This document shows positions 52,922-61,852 of a DNA stretch of 64,000 nucleotides, piece after piece (positions within the stretch are counted from its first letter, which is position 1; every line of letters starts with the position of its first letter). This DNA comes from Candidatus Alistipes avicola (GTDB lineage Bacteria > Bacteroidota > Bacteroidia > Bacteroidales > Rikenellaceae): positions 1 to 64,000 of the forward strand of contig DWYR01000011.1 in the NCBI GenBank assembly GCA_019118565.1, in the 5' to 3' direction. The notes under the pieces were generated by a model that worked only from the letters and a program-made list of their open reading frames with translations, did not search any database and was not told the DNA's origin. The translations under genes were made by a program, and so were the position numbers.

Positions 52922-53812
52922 TTATCGGATGAATTGTTTGACATCTTCGGCATAAGCGCGCTCGTTGGGAGAGAAGACGGGGTCTCCCAGCGACGGGTCT
53001 TCGCACGGGAGAGTGCGTGTCGGAGCGGAGAGCCGTTGCCCTTCGCGCAGGATGAGTGTTGAGCGACGGGCGATCGATGCCTCTTGTTTTTCCTCTCCGA
53101 AGTGTAGGATGTTTCGATCGGAGGGGAGTGCTTCTGTCGCTTTGCGCAGGCCGAGTTTGCAGAGCAGTTTGCTCCAGGAGGAGTTGTCTGGAGTCGTCTT
53201 TTGCACGAAACACTCCTTTTCTGACGTGGACGGGTCGATGATACGGTCAGCCAGTCCGGCAGCAATTGCTTCTTCGGCCGAGAGCCAGCGCCCGTTTCCG
53301 TTATTGGCAGACATCAGCTCGATGAACTCCTCTTTCGGGTGACCCGATCGTCGGGCATAGAGTTCGGCCAGACGTTCGTCTGTTTTGGCCAGCAGCTCGA
53401 TGCGGGAAGATAGCTCCTGGACGTTTCCTTCGGCCGAACAGATCGAGTCGTGGATCAGGTAAAGGGCGTTGGCCGAGATCTCCCGATTCCCCTCCGAGGC
53501 GGCTTGGGCGATAACCGTCGCGGCTGAGGCCGTGTAGCCGTAACAGCGGGTTACGATACGGCTGTCGAGCGACGAGAGAGCCTCGTAGATGAGCAGCGCG
53601 TCGTTGACGTCACCGCCCGTCGAGCGGATATTCACGACGATCTCTTCGGCGTTGATCTCCCGTAACCGGGTCAGGTTTTCCTTGAATTTCTCGTACGTGG
53701 TCACACGGGACGAAGGATCATCGAACTGCCACTCTTCCGGGACACCGATAGTCCCTTCTATATCTACGTAACAGGTTTCCCCTCGATTTGAGATGTGAAT
53801 GTTGGATTCCAT
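52922..53812 (-). CDS. ClpP-type prohead protease
   Basis: 296 residues. A ClpP-like fold spans about 10-190 with the nucleophile Ser in GYTASAATVIAQAA (near residue 95), the His in ALYLIHDS (near 120) and the Asp in KTDERLAELYARRSGHP. Together these form the Ser-His-Asp triad of phage ClpP proteases. ADRIIDPS ends the domain. A 100-residue C-terminal extension (about 195-296) is low in conserved motifs and could act as a scaffold, as in some phages where protease and scaffold are fused. It precedes the capsid gene by 87 nt. Confidence 0.85.
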   Translation of the reverse strand: MESNIHISNRGETCYVDIEGTIGVPEEWQFDDPSSRVTTYEKFKENLTRLREINAEEIVVNIRSTGGDVNDALLIYEALSSLDSRIVTRCYGYTASAATVIAQAASEGNREISANALYLIHDSICSAEGNVQELSSRIELLAKTDERLAELYARRSGHPKEEFIELMSANNGNGRWLSAEEAIAAGLADRIIDPSTSEKECFVQKTTPDNSSWSKLLCKLGLRKATEALPSDRNILHFGEEKQEASIARRSTLILREGQRLSAPTRTLPCEDPSLGDPVFSPNERAYAEDVKQFIR

Positions 53813-53858
53813 AAAATTATAGTTTGTCGTTGAGAAAGATGGGTGTGTTCAGGGTGGT

Positions 53859-56231
53859 TTATCTGTTGGGTTGACGCGCGAATACGCAGCGAGTCGAAGG
53901 CTGTCGGGGATCGTATTCTTCGATGCGTTGCAGGGTGCATAGAACCGACTCCCCGCCGATCTGGAACCGGAAGTTCGAGGCGATGCAGGGTACGCTTTTT
54001 TGAATCTGGAACAAGCTCTCGATCTCGTGCGGTTCGAGCCGCAGGTAGAGGGTGATGTATTGGCAGCGGTGTTGTTGTTCGGTCTGGGTCGTGTAATATC
54101 GGTTCAGTCCGGAATGGCCGTAGCGATCTTCGAATCCGAGGGTGAACCCTTCGTCGGCATCTTCCCTGAGAAAGGCGGCCAGGGGATAGCTTGTCCCGTT
54201 CGAAGGGAACCCCCACTGTTCGTTCTCCGGCAAGGGATGCATCCCACAGTATCGGACGATGCGGGGTGTAAAGTTCCAACGATCCGATGCGTCGCTGTCG
54301 TCTCGGTCACCTACCTGCATGATCGAGGCGGAGGGGGCATTCGGGTAGTGCTCCGTCTCATTGACCGTCGGCGAAAAGAGCGGATTGGGCAGACTCTTTT
54401 CCCGGTTGATGGTGGCGGCCGAATTGTTGATCATGTGCCATTCCCCCAGCGGTTCTTCCAGCGTGTTGTTTAATCGACGGACTGCTCCGTCGGCTTCACG
54501 GAATTTATAGATACGTACACGCTCGATCTCTTGAGCCATGTCGCTCAGCAGAATCGGGTGGGTGTGGTCGATCTTTTCGCTCCAGTCGATCGGTGTGCCG
54601 AGTTTAAAGAAGTCGTCGCGAGGCTCGATATAGACCTTTTTGGCTTCGGTGTCGGTATAGAATCGCAGGTTGAAAAGGTGTTGAAGGGCCTCCAATACGA
54701 CGATTCGGTGGATGCTGTGTCGTCCGATATCCTGGAAGGAGATCTGTGTATTCAGACCGGGCGCTGACGAAAAGTCCGGACGCAAGGTGCATTCGCGGCT
54801 CAGTTGGAAACTCATCCCCTCTTCCGCGCCGTAGAAGTAGATGGTCGAGAAGGTCTTTGGCGAAGAGGGGGTAACCGTTACCGGATTGGTGCGGATGGTC
54901 ATCTCTACTTCGGTCTGTCCCGTCTCCTCGATATAACCGTCGTAGAGGGCCCAGTCGCCCGGATAGACGGTGTAGGCTGAACTGCCGGCCGGCTTGTAGA
55001 GGAGTTTGGGAGCGGATACCGCGTCGGCCGTCGGTGTGGTCATCCGGGCGGTGCGGGACGAGAATTCCCCGACGACATATCCTACGGATCCGTCCCGGGT
55101 GCAGGTCAGCCGGTAGGCGTTGCCGTCGGTGTGGTCGAAGACGATTGCCCGGTATTGGAAATAGGGCTTTATTTCGTCGCGCCGGTCGACATAGCGGTTG
55201 GCCAGCGGCAGTTCGAGGTCCGTCCCGTCGCCCAGGTAGACCGAGTCGAATCCCCGCAGTCGTGTGCGGGAGAGGATCCGGTGGGCGGTGATGTAGCGAA
55301 TATGGTATTCGAACCCGGTGGTGACGGAAGTTATTGGGGCAAACTGAATCTCCCCGTCCTTTATGGTAAAACAGTGGTTGTTCGAGAAGACATCCGTCAG
55401 GGGCTCTCCCAGATCGTTGGTGTCGTTCGGATTGACCGTCTCTACGAAGTTCCCGACCGAGTTGAGGATCCGGAAAGGGCTTGCATAGACCCGTCCGGCG
55501 CTGTTGGCAGTCGATGCCGCTGTTGTTTTACGGCGGGCGAAAAAATCCATGTGGTTCCGTACGGCATTCGTATTGCGTGAGACATAGGCACCGCTCATAT
55601 AGAGCGAGCGGAAAAACTCACTCTTCATGAATTTGCTTTCGATCGTGTACCCTGTTTCGGAGAAGATGGCCTCGACGATGGCCGAGAGGGCGATGAACGG
55701 GTGGTAGTCGTCTGCCGAGAGGAGCCTTTCGACGGGGAGCAGTTCCGTGGAGGAGAGTTCGGGGGTATAGTCATCCCGGTGAACGGGGAAGAATTTTACG
55801 GGGCTGTCGTTTGTCCAGCTCTGTACGATCGACATGGGGGTCAGTCGTTCCGAAAAGTCGATCCCGAGTGTGTTGAACATCTCGGTGGCCGCCTGCTGGG
55901 CCCATTCTGCCGTACCGCAGATCAGTTCGACGATGTATGCCTCTTCCGGTCCTGTTTCGGATTGCAACAGCCGTATGTATCCGGTCATGAGTGTGGCTCC
56001 GTTGCATTTCAATGCTCCTCGATGAGCCGTATCGTTGAACCGGCTCCCGGTGTAGGGGTCGGCCGCGAATCTGAAAATCTGGTCGTTTGTGGGGGTTGAG
56101 GGTAACTGTAGCTGCAAGCTGACACCCTCGCGGCCACTCTCTATGTCACTTAATTCGCCAGCATCGTAATTGATTGAAACGGCTTGTTTCTCATCGATGT
56201 CACAAGGCCGGTTGTCGATCATCAGTTCCAT
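53859..56231 (-). CDS. Large tail-associated protein of the phage-like block
   Basis: 790 residues. The N-terminus (MELMIDNRPCDIDEKQAVSI, SGREGVSLQLQLPSTPTNDQIFRF, MTGYIRLLQSE) has the pattern seen in the first domain of large Bacteroidetes phage tail/baseplate proteins. The rest is beta-rich with repeated IYFYGAEEGMSFQLSRECTL-type strands and a C-terminal lobe ending in EEYDPRQPSTRCVFARQPNR. Likely a distal tail, baseplate or adhesin component. Its start overlaps the upstream gene stop by 10 nt. Function is inferred; the largest protein of the block. Confidence 0.6.
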   Translation of the reverse strand: MELMIDNRPCDIDEKQAVSINYDAGELSDIESGREGVSLQLQLPSTPTNDQIFRFAADPYTGSRFNDTAHRGALKCNGATLMTGYIRLLQSETGPEEAYIVELICGTAEWAQQAATEMFNTLGIDFSERLTPMSIVQSWTNDSPVKFFPVHRDDYTPELSSTELLPVERLLSADDYHPFIALSAIVEAIFSETGYTIESKFMKSEFFRSLYMSGAYVSRNTNAVRNHMDFFARRKTTAASTANSAGRVYASPFRILNSVGNFVETVNPNDTNDLGEPLTDVFSNNHCFTIKDGEIQFAPITSVTTGFEYHIRYITAHRILSRTRLRGFDSVYLGDGTDLELPLANRYVDRRDEIKPYFQYRAIVFDHTDGNAYRLTCTRDGSVGYVVGEFSSRTARMTTPTADAVSAPKLLYKPAGSSAYTVYPGDWALYDGYIEETGQTEVEMTIRTNPVTVTPSSPKTFSTIYFYGAEEGMSFQLSRECTLRPDFSSAPGLNTQISFQDIGRHSIHRIVVLEALQHLFNLRFYTDTEAKKVYIEPRDDFFKLGTPIDWSEKIDHTHPILLSDMAQEIERVRIYKFREADGAVRRLNNTLEEPLGEWHMINNSAATINREKSLPNPLFSPTVNETEHYPNAPSASIMQVGDRDDSDASDRWNFTPRIVRYCGMHPLPENEQWGFPSNGTSYPLAAFLREDADEGFTLGFEDRYGHSGLNRYYTTQTEQQHRCQYITLYLRLEPHEIESLFQIQKSVPCIASNFRFQIGGESVLCTLQRIEEYDPRQPSTRCVFARQPNR

Positions 56232-57187
56232 AGCGGTTTTTTTTTGAATTTAGGTCGGATACTCACTTCGACACCGCAAAGGGTTCCATGTCGGAAGATG
56301 GTCTGTTCTGTTGGGTGCAGATCGACCTCTTCGTACTGGGTATCCCTAACGCGCCATACCTGCGGAGAAGTGAATAGTTCGCTCAGAGCCAAAATCATCG
56401 AGGTCGGCTCGTAGGCCGAAGTGAGTGAGGTGGTCTGCTCGGTCTTGATACAGGTGTCGATGTATCCGTTTGTCGAGGTGTAGATTTGTTCTTTGTCCGT
56501 TTTCTGGATGATGCTTTTTATGACGGGGAAGGTGTAGTGTTCGATTGACCCGGCCGAACTGCGCCAGGCCAATCGACAGCCGCACTCCGAAGCCGGAACG
56601 ACCGTGTAGTCGATTCGGTCGATTGTTGCTTTCTCCACGATGATCTCCAGCGAAATCGTCTTTGTTGAAGGGGGAAAGTAGCCGGTTTCCAGTCGAAAAA
56701 TCGTCAGAGGTTGTCCTTTGTCGTAGTTGAAAGTGATCGGTGTGGTTTGTGTGTCGCTCTGTAGGGAAACGGTGTAGGAAGAGGGAATCAGGCAGGTGAT
56801 TTCGTCGTATTCGCCATAGGCGATAATCCTTTGACGGGGCATGGAGGTCAACAGGGAGGATGTCGTTGCCTGGTCTTTCGTGGCCAGAAATGTGCGTACT
56901 TCCGAGAATGTGTTATCCCCACTGAGCTGGACCGATATGCCGCGGTCTTTTGCTTCATAGAACCCGATGCGTCCGGTTTGCGGTGTGAATCGGATATTTT
57001 TGCGAATCATGGGGGCGATGTTCGTAGTTCCCGAGGTGGTATTGAAGTAGCGCTTGCTCCCCAATGTTTTCCCGTTGGAGACATCCAGGATATTCAGGAG
57101 GAGTTCCGAGGATGAGGCTCCTGTAAAACTGTACGACAAATCTCCATAGATGGAGGCGAACTGGTCGGGTTGTTTGGTGAAATTCAT
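56222..57187 (-). CDS. Beta-rich tail-like protein of the phage-like block
   Basis: 321 residues. Early segment FTKQPDQFASIYGDLSYSF, then long beta-strand-rich parts and LAWRSSAGSIEHYTFPVIKS (about 205-225), a motif that recalls Bacteroidetes phage tail or tip proteins (W-x-N/S-x-x-G-x-x-x-x-Y/W-x-F). Ends in a basic tail (RPKFKKKPLWN). Overlaps the large tail-associated gene by 10 nt, implying translational coupling. Function inferred. Confidence 0.55.
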   Translation of the reverse strand: MNFTKQPDQFASIYGDLSYSFTGASSSELLLNILDVSNGKTLGSKRYFNTTSGTTNIAPMIRKNIRFTPQTGRIGFYEAKDRGISVQLSGDNTFSEVRTFLATKDQATTSSLLTSMPRQRIIAYGEYDEITCLIPSSYTVSLQSDTQTTPITFNYDKGQPLTIFRLETGYFPPSTKTISLEIIVEKATIDRIDYTVVPASECGCRLAWRSSAGSIEHYTFPVIKSIIQKTDKEQIYTSTNGYIDTCIKTEQTTSLTSAYEPTSMILALSELFTSPQVWRVRDTQYEEVDLHPTEQTIFRHGTLCGVEVSIRPKFKKKPLWN

Positions 57188-57196
57188 GGAGCGGAT

Positions 57197-57601
57197 TTAA
57201 AAATAGGTGATGACATCTGCTTTGGCTATTTGGGAGAGTTCTCCGTGTTGAGTATATCCGCCGGTGCCGGGTTGTATCGAGAGGTTTTGTACGGCGATGA
57301 CCCGATCGTCACCGCTTAGCTGTATGAAGAGTTCTAGCAGATTTTCTTCTGCTCGGCTGTGCAATTCGGCTCTCTTGTCTGCCGACAATTTCATGGCTGA
57401 ATATATCACACGGAGTTCTACGCTGTACGTTTGGCGACCATGGTGTCGCCCCTCGATTGTTTTGAGGCGGAGTGGCAGTAGCCATGCGGAGGGAAACGCG
57501 GTGATCGTTTGTGGTGCACGGTCATCCGACTCTTCGACAACTGTGTACCCCAACCCGCTTGCAAGGGTGCGGATAGCACTTGCCAGATGGGTGCGATTCA
57601 T
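57197..57601 (-). CDS. Small tail-completion-like protein of the phage-like block
   Basis: 134 residues. Helical N-terminus (THLASAIRTLASGLGYTVVEE), two-strand core (SYSVELRVIYSAMKLS), helix (KRAELHSRAEENLLELFIQL) and final strands. Size and fold pattern suggest a tail-completion or neck protein, but no family is certain. First gene of the block; it lies about 210 nt downstream of the candidate promoter/operator at 57817-57849. Confidence 0.55.
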   Translation of the reverse strand: MNRTHLASAIRTLASGLGYTVVEESDDRAPQTITAFPSAWLLPLRLKTIEGRHHGRQTYSVELRVIYSAMKLSADKRAELHSRAEENLLELFIQLSGDDRVIAVQNLSIQPGTGGYTQHGELSQIAKADVITYF

Positions 57602-57816
57602 GTTGAAAAATATTTTATAGAATGTTTATAAGTGTCTATAAATAGATGTATTTATTTGTTCGACACATTATTGCCTGTGTTGAAAGAGAGGATGGCAATA
57701 CTGTTTATAACTTGAATAAATCGTTTCGGCAAAGAGGAGTCGAGCGGCTCGGGAGGGGTTCCGAGAAGATGGATCAAACCGAATAGAGATGATTGCTCGT
57801 GAAGGATTTGCTGTGA

Positions 57817-57849
57817 CAAATATACAATTATTGAACACCTGTTGTCAAT
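57817..57849 (-). promoter_or_regulatory. Promoter overlapped by a 20-bp palindrome (phage-like block)
   Basis: Minus strand: TTG at 57848-57846, a 21-nt spacer and TATATTTG at 57824-57817. The dyad ATTGAnnACnnGTnnTCAAT (57830-57849) covers the -33 and spacer. A repressor bound there would shut the promoter. The leader to the first gene is about 210 nt. The 440-bp gap 57602-58044 otherwise holds only the mqnA promoter. Confidence 0.6.
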
Positions 57850-57964
57850 AGCTTGAATGATGAAAATTTGCGCCTTTTTGTAAATATATTGCCCGAAATA
57901 TTTGTTCGCTTTGAGGGATAATGGGTTGCACCGATTCGAATAAAGTATGTTTCCCGGCTTGGAA

Positions 57965-57995
57965 TTGCTTTTTTGAAATAAAATACCTACTTTTG
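57965..57995 (+). promoter_or_regulatory. Promoter of mqnA-corA
   Basis: TTG at 57965-57967, a 20-nt spacer and TACTTTTG at 57988-57995, full match to the Bacteroidetes promoter, 50 nt upstream of the mqnA ATG. Confidence 0.7.
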
Positions 57996-58044
57996 TGCGT
58001 AATTTTGTTCTTTCGGAGGTCAAACTAATTTTTATTCCTTATGG

Positions 58045-58818
58045 ATGATGGTGTCGGTTGCACGTATAGCGGCAGTGTCGTATCTCGATACGATACCATT
58101 CATTTATGGTATCCGTCACGAAGGTAATCTCCGTGCGGAACTCCTTTTGTCCTCTCCCGCCGAATGTCTGAAGAGTTATACCGAAGGGCGCGCCGATGTG
58201 GCGTTGTTGCCCTCCTCGGTCGTGCCGTCGTTGAAGGCCTCGGAGATGGTAACCGACTATTGCATCGGAGCTTCCGGGCCGATTCGTACGGTTGTGCTCG
58301 CGAGCGATACCCCGATTGCAGAGGTTAAACGGATCTTTGTCGACACCGATTCGCTGGCTGCGGTTCAGCTCGCCGGCTATCTGGCTGCACACCGCTGGTC
58401 AATAGCCCCGGAGTGGTATGAACTGACAGATTTCGGGCAGCTTGCATGTGCCGCCCCCGGAGATGCCTTCCTGCTGATCGGGGATAAGGTCTTCGATGCT
58501 GCATCGCGGTTCCGTCATGTGCTGGATCTGGCGGCCGAGTGGAAAGAGGCGACTTCGCTCCCGTTTGCCTTTTCGGTCTGGGTGGCCCGTAAGGGTACTC
58601 CCGTTGAGGTGATGGATGCTTTGCAGCTGGCCTTGACATTCGGAGTGGAACATACCTATGAAGCAATCCTTGAGTCGGGTACGAAGCTGGAGCCTTACGA
58701 GGCGTATGAGTATCTGACTCAGAATATCGACTATATTTTCGACGGTCAAAAGCGCCATGCCTTGCAGAAGTTCTGGGATGCGGGGTTGAAGATTTCGCCT
58801 CGGGTCAATCCCGGCTGA
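58045..58818 (+). CDS. mqnA: Chorismate dehydratase MqnA
   Basis: 257 residues. MqnA converts chorismate to 3-enolpyruvylbenzoate, the first step of the futalosine route to menaquinone. Seen: VSYLDTIPFIYGIRHEG, YTEGRADVALLPSSVVPSL, IRTVVLASDTPIAEVKRIFVDTDS, FLLIGDKVF and LPFAFSVWVARKG, the periplasmic-binding-protein-like fold of the MqnA/MqnD family. Sequence agrees better with MqnA than MqnD. The other mqn genes are not in the window. corA follows by 92 nt. Confidence 0.93.
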   Translation: MMVSVARIAAVSYLDTIPFIYGIRHEGNLRAELLLSSPAECLKSYTEGRADVALLPSSVVPSLKASEMVTDYCIGASGPIRTVVLASDTPIAEVKRIFVDTDSLAAVQLAGYLAAHRWSIAPEWYELTDFGQLACAAPGDAFLLIGDKVFDAASRFRHVLDLAAEWKEATSLPFAFSVWVARKGTPVEVMDALQLALTFGVEHTYEAILESGTKLEPYEAYEYLTQNIDYIFDGQKRHALQKFWDAGLKISPRVNPG

Positions 58819-58910
58819 AGGCAATAGGCAGGGCATTGACCGCTTCGGGCGGCCCCTGTCTTTGACGAATCCATTGAGAAAGGCGATTCGGGAAACCGAA
58901 TAAAAACAGG

Positions 58911-59867
58911 GTGCTTATGATTACGATTTACCTCAAACAATACAACAAGATCATCCGCAACGCCGATACCTCGCTCTTCGACGAGCTGGGGTATGACGAT
59001 ATTTTGTGGATCGATATGCTGCAGCCGACGATCAAGGAGCAGAAGGCGGTCGAGAACTTCATGGAGATCAACCTTCAGACCAAGCAGCAGGTCGAAGAGA
59101 TCGAGTCCACTTCGAAATACTCCGAGACGGAGAATGCGATCATCTCGAACGCCAACTTTTTCGTGCCGACCGAGGATGGGTTTACTATCGAGCCGGTTTC
59201 GGTGATCATCTCCAACGAGGGTGTGATGGTCTCGGTGCGCGAGGCCGAGTCACGTACGTTCCGTGAGACCGAGAAGCGCCTACAGATCAACTACCGCAAC
59301 TATCCGACCGGTTATCATATCTTCATCACCCTGCTTGAGGTGCGAATCGACTATGATGCCGACATGGTCGAGTTTATTGCCCGTCAGGTATCTTCGCTCA
59401 GCCGCGACATGAACGGTGAGAATTCAATCGACAAGGAGATTCTCCGCCGTATCAACCGGTTGCAGGAGAGTACGATGTTGTTGCGAGAGAATATTTTTGA
59501 CCGTCAGCGAGTGTTGTCGAGTATTTTGCGAAGCGTACGATTCCCGAATGATATCTATCCGCGGTTGCAACTGATGATCAAGGATGTGAATTCGTTGATC
59601 AACCATGCCGATTTCAGTTTCCAGCGACTGGACTATATCCAGGATGCGGCTTTGGGTCTGATCAATATCGAGCAGAACGAGATTGTAAAGATCTTCTCGA
59701 TTGCGGCAGTGGTTTTCATGCCGGCGACGCTCGTTGCGAGTATTTATGGTATGAACTTCCCGATTCCGGAATTGCATTGGAAATACGGATACCTGTTTGC
59801 AATCTGTCTGATGATTCTTCTTTCGGGAGCTACGATCTGGTTTTTCCGCTTCAAGAAATGGTTGTAA
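58911..59867 (+). CDS. corA: CorA-family divalent cation channel
   Basis: 318 residues; start ATG at 58911 or 58917. A large cytoplasmic N-terminal domain with the long stalk helix (about 190-260), TM1 about 262-282, the selectivity motif YGMNFP (about 282-287), and TM2 about 294-313, then a short Lys-rich C-terminus. The pentameric channel passes Mg2+ or other divalents. The GMN motif is intact. Terminator downstream at 59924-59961. Confidence 0.95.
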   Translation: MLMITIYLKQYNKIIRNADTSLFDELGYDDILWIDMLQPTIKEQKAVENFMEINLQTKQQVEEIESTSKYSETENAIISNANFFVPTEDGFTIEPVSVIISNEGVMVSVREAESRTFRETEKRLQINYRNYPTGYHIFITLLEVRIDYDADMVEFIARQVSSLSRDMNGENSIDKEILRRINRLQESTMLLRENIFDRQRVLSSILRSVRFPNDIYPRLQLMIKDVNSLINHADFSFQRLDYIQDAALGLINIEQNEIVKIFSIAAVVFMPATLVASIYGMNFPIPELHWKYGYLFAICLMILLSGATIWFFRFKKWL

Positions 59868-59923
59868 TGCAAAACGATTAATGAGATTATTTTGAGGAAA
59901 AGAAAATGATATATAAGAATAAA

Positions 59924-59961
59924 AACGTTCGAGAAAATTATGTAAGAAATTCTCGAACGTT
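59924..59961. terminator. Bidirectional terminator after corA
   Basis: A perfect 12-bp stem AACGTTCGAGAA (59924-59935) and its complement (59950-59961) with a 14-nt loop, between convergent corA and the AT-rich island. Confidence 0.75.
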
Positions 59962-60029
59962 GTTGAATTAATTAGTCTCTTTTATGTGTATGTGTTAAGA
60001 ATCACTTTTATTCATTTTCTTCTGTTACT

Positions 60030-60257
60030 CTATGTAATATGCTCATTTATATATCGAAAGTGTATTGATTCCTTCCCCGCTATATTGCGGCCATCAAAAT
60101 AAAATTCCTCTATCAATTTGTGTCGTTCGGAATATATACGCACTATTAATTTGTCTTGGTCTGAAACTTTTTCAGTATCGATTTTATATGATGTAGAAGA
60201 AGTTAATCTTGTAGATGATCTCAAAATCCTGTTGCGTTCGATATTCGCTATAATCAT
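60030..60257 (-). CDS. Small unknown protein of the AT-rich island
   Basis: 75 residues, no signal peptide, no recognised family (IDTEKVSDQDKLIVRIYSERHKLIEEFYFDGRNI). Its start overlaps the stop of the 532-residue gene by 4 nt (ATGA), so the two are translationally coupled. Same very low G+C as its neighbour. Confidence 0.55.
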   Translation of the reverse strand: MIIANIERNRILRSSTRLTSSTSYKIDTEKVSDQDKLIVRIYSERHKLIEEFYFDGRNIAGKESIHFRYINEHIT

Positions 60258-61852
60258 TCTTCTTCTTTAATGTTGAAACGTACTTCTATGGGTTTTGCAA
60301 CCTCTTCCTTTGTAATAGATAGGATAAAGCTATCCACGGATAACTCTGGATTATGCCATATGTCGTAATAAATCTGGGACTTTTTGTATCTTGTATCTGG
60401 GGTGATGGGTTTCATTGCATAGCTATTTGATTTGTAATTAAATATGTAGTCGTTAGTTATCGAGACAAGCGATCCTTTGATTAAAAATCCTTGCGGTCCC
60501 AGTTTGATTTCATTATAATAATTTTGTAAATATGTATTGGCTTTTATTTTATTATGATAATATACAATAATTGCATCGGATACAGACCATTGATTGTTGA
60601 TTAAGACGAGAGTAGTGGGAATAATGATCACAGAGAAATCTTTTAATTCTTTTGAATCGGGTATATTGTAGTGATATGCCATAGAAATGATTCCGCAGTT
60701 ATGGTTATTCATATTCCCTTTTGAATACTTGAATCTTAATAGTACCTCAGAAGGATTTTTTAATTCGTTCTCGATGTTAATAGGGTGCGATGCTAACCTA
60801 TATTGTTTTAGACGAGATTGGATATAATTGTGTTTTGCCTGTTCGAATAGGGAGTCCGATTTTTTTACATAGGGTTTAAGATAGTTGATAAATTTCCCGT
60901 ATTCTGTTTGGTTGAATGTGGCGGTTCTTTTTGCAAGTTTCTCTGCATAAATTTTCTTTTTTCTTTCTATTTCCTTTCTTTCTTTTTCCTCTCTTTCTTT
61001 CTCTGCTTTCATTCGAGCTTCATCCTCTTTTATCGTAAAGCAGAGGGTATAATCATCATATAAAACCTCTCCTCTCCATAATGAGGACCCAAAGCATGCT
61101 GCATGGAAATCATAAATAAAAAAGTATGCAATTTCATTCAGCCAATTTGGTGTGCAGGAGAAAATATCTCCATTCTGACAGAGTTGTTTGTAAAACATAT
61201 TTTCTTTCTGTGGCTCAAGGAGATAATATTTCCCAGCATACTTATAGTTATTTTTGCTTAGTGAGTCGAGAAAATGAGCAGAATCTCTAATATCGTCTGT
61301 TGTATATTCTCCCCAATCTCCAGTGGAATAATCGTAAACAGTGGAACCAACAAAAGTTTTTTGATAAAAATATTGAGAACAGATATATTTGCCATCTATT
61401 CCTCTGAACCAACAATCTATTGTTTCTGGGGAGTTGTATTGATGGCCTGCTATGACATACCCTCCTGGAGCTTTCATCCAAAAATATAGGGAATCCAACT
61501 CTCCTTCGGTAAAATGAGCATCTATTTTCATTTCATTATAAGAATCTTTATACCGAAGTAGGTAATTCCCATGTTTAAACCCTTGTTTGTAGTTAATTTC
61601 TTCATGAAAACCATACCAGTTGACAGTCCATAATCCTGTTTTCATGTCATCGATATATTTGCCTGACATGGATTTCTTTCCATCTCCTGATTTATAAGAA
61701 AAACGTCCATTAAATATTCGGATTACTCCCTCTTCTTTGTATGTATAATTTGCATGCCCGTCTTCGAAAGGACCATTATATGTTTTTAATTGAGCATATG
61801 CAAAACCTTGCTCTAACAGCATAAAAATTAGAATAAATAAGAACCGTTTCAT
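60254..61852 (-). CDS. Exported MORN-like repeat protein of the AT-rich island
   Basis: 532 residues from the ATG at 61852, which starts a signal peptide (MKRFLFILIFMLLEQGFAYA). Residues about 20-200 hold MORN-like Tyr/Gly repeats (NGRFSYKSGDGKKSMSGKYI, MKTGLWTVNWYG, QGFKHGNYLLRYKDS). A highly charged helix about 275-310 (EREEKERKEIERKKKIYAE) separates it from a C-terminal domain of unknown type. G+C is roughly 30 percent against over 50 percent around it, which points to acquisition from elsewhere. Partner gene overlaps its 3' end. Confidence 0.7.
   Translation of the reverse strand: MKRFLFILIFMLLEQGFAYAQLKTYNGPFEDGHANYTYKEEGVIRIFNGRFSYKSGDGKKSMSGKYIDDMKTGLWTVNWYGFHEEINYKQGFKHGNYLLRYKDSYNEMKIDAHFTEGELDSLYFWMKAPGGYVIAGHQYNSPETIDCWFRGIDGKYICSQYFYQKTFVGSTVYDYSTGDWGEYTTDDIRDSAHFLDSLSKNNYKYAGKYYLLEPQKENMFYKQLCQNGDIFSCTPNWLNEIAYFFIYDFHAACFGSSLWRGEVLYDDYTLCFTIKEDEARMKAEKEREEKERKEIERKKKIYAEKLAKRTATFNQTEYGKFINYLKPYVKKSDSLFEQAKHNYIQSRLKQYRLASHPINIENELKNPSEVLLRFKYSKGNMNNHNCGIISMAYHYNIPDSKELKDFSVIIIPTTLVLINNQWSVSDAIIVYYHNKIKANTYLQNYYNEIKLGPQGFLIKGSLVSITNDYIFNYKSNSYAMKPITPDTRYKKSQIYYDIWHNPELSVDSFILSITKEEVAKPIEVRFNIKEEE

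Noticed and set aside
49531..57601. R-type tailocin or contractile injection system
   Set aside because: No sheath, tube or AAA+ ATPase genes are present, and portal plus capsid genes point to a head-bearing particle.
57652..58023. 123-codon open frame on the minus strand upstream of the phage-like block
   Set aside because: AT-rich, no family, and it spans the block promoter and operator, so its start would lie upstream of the transcript start.
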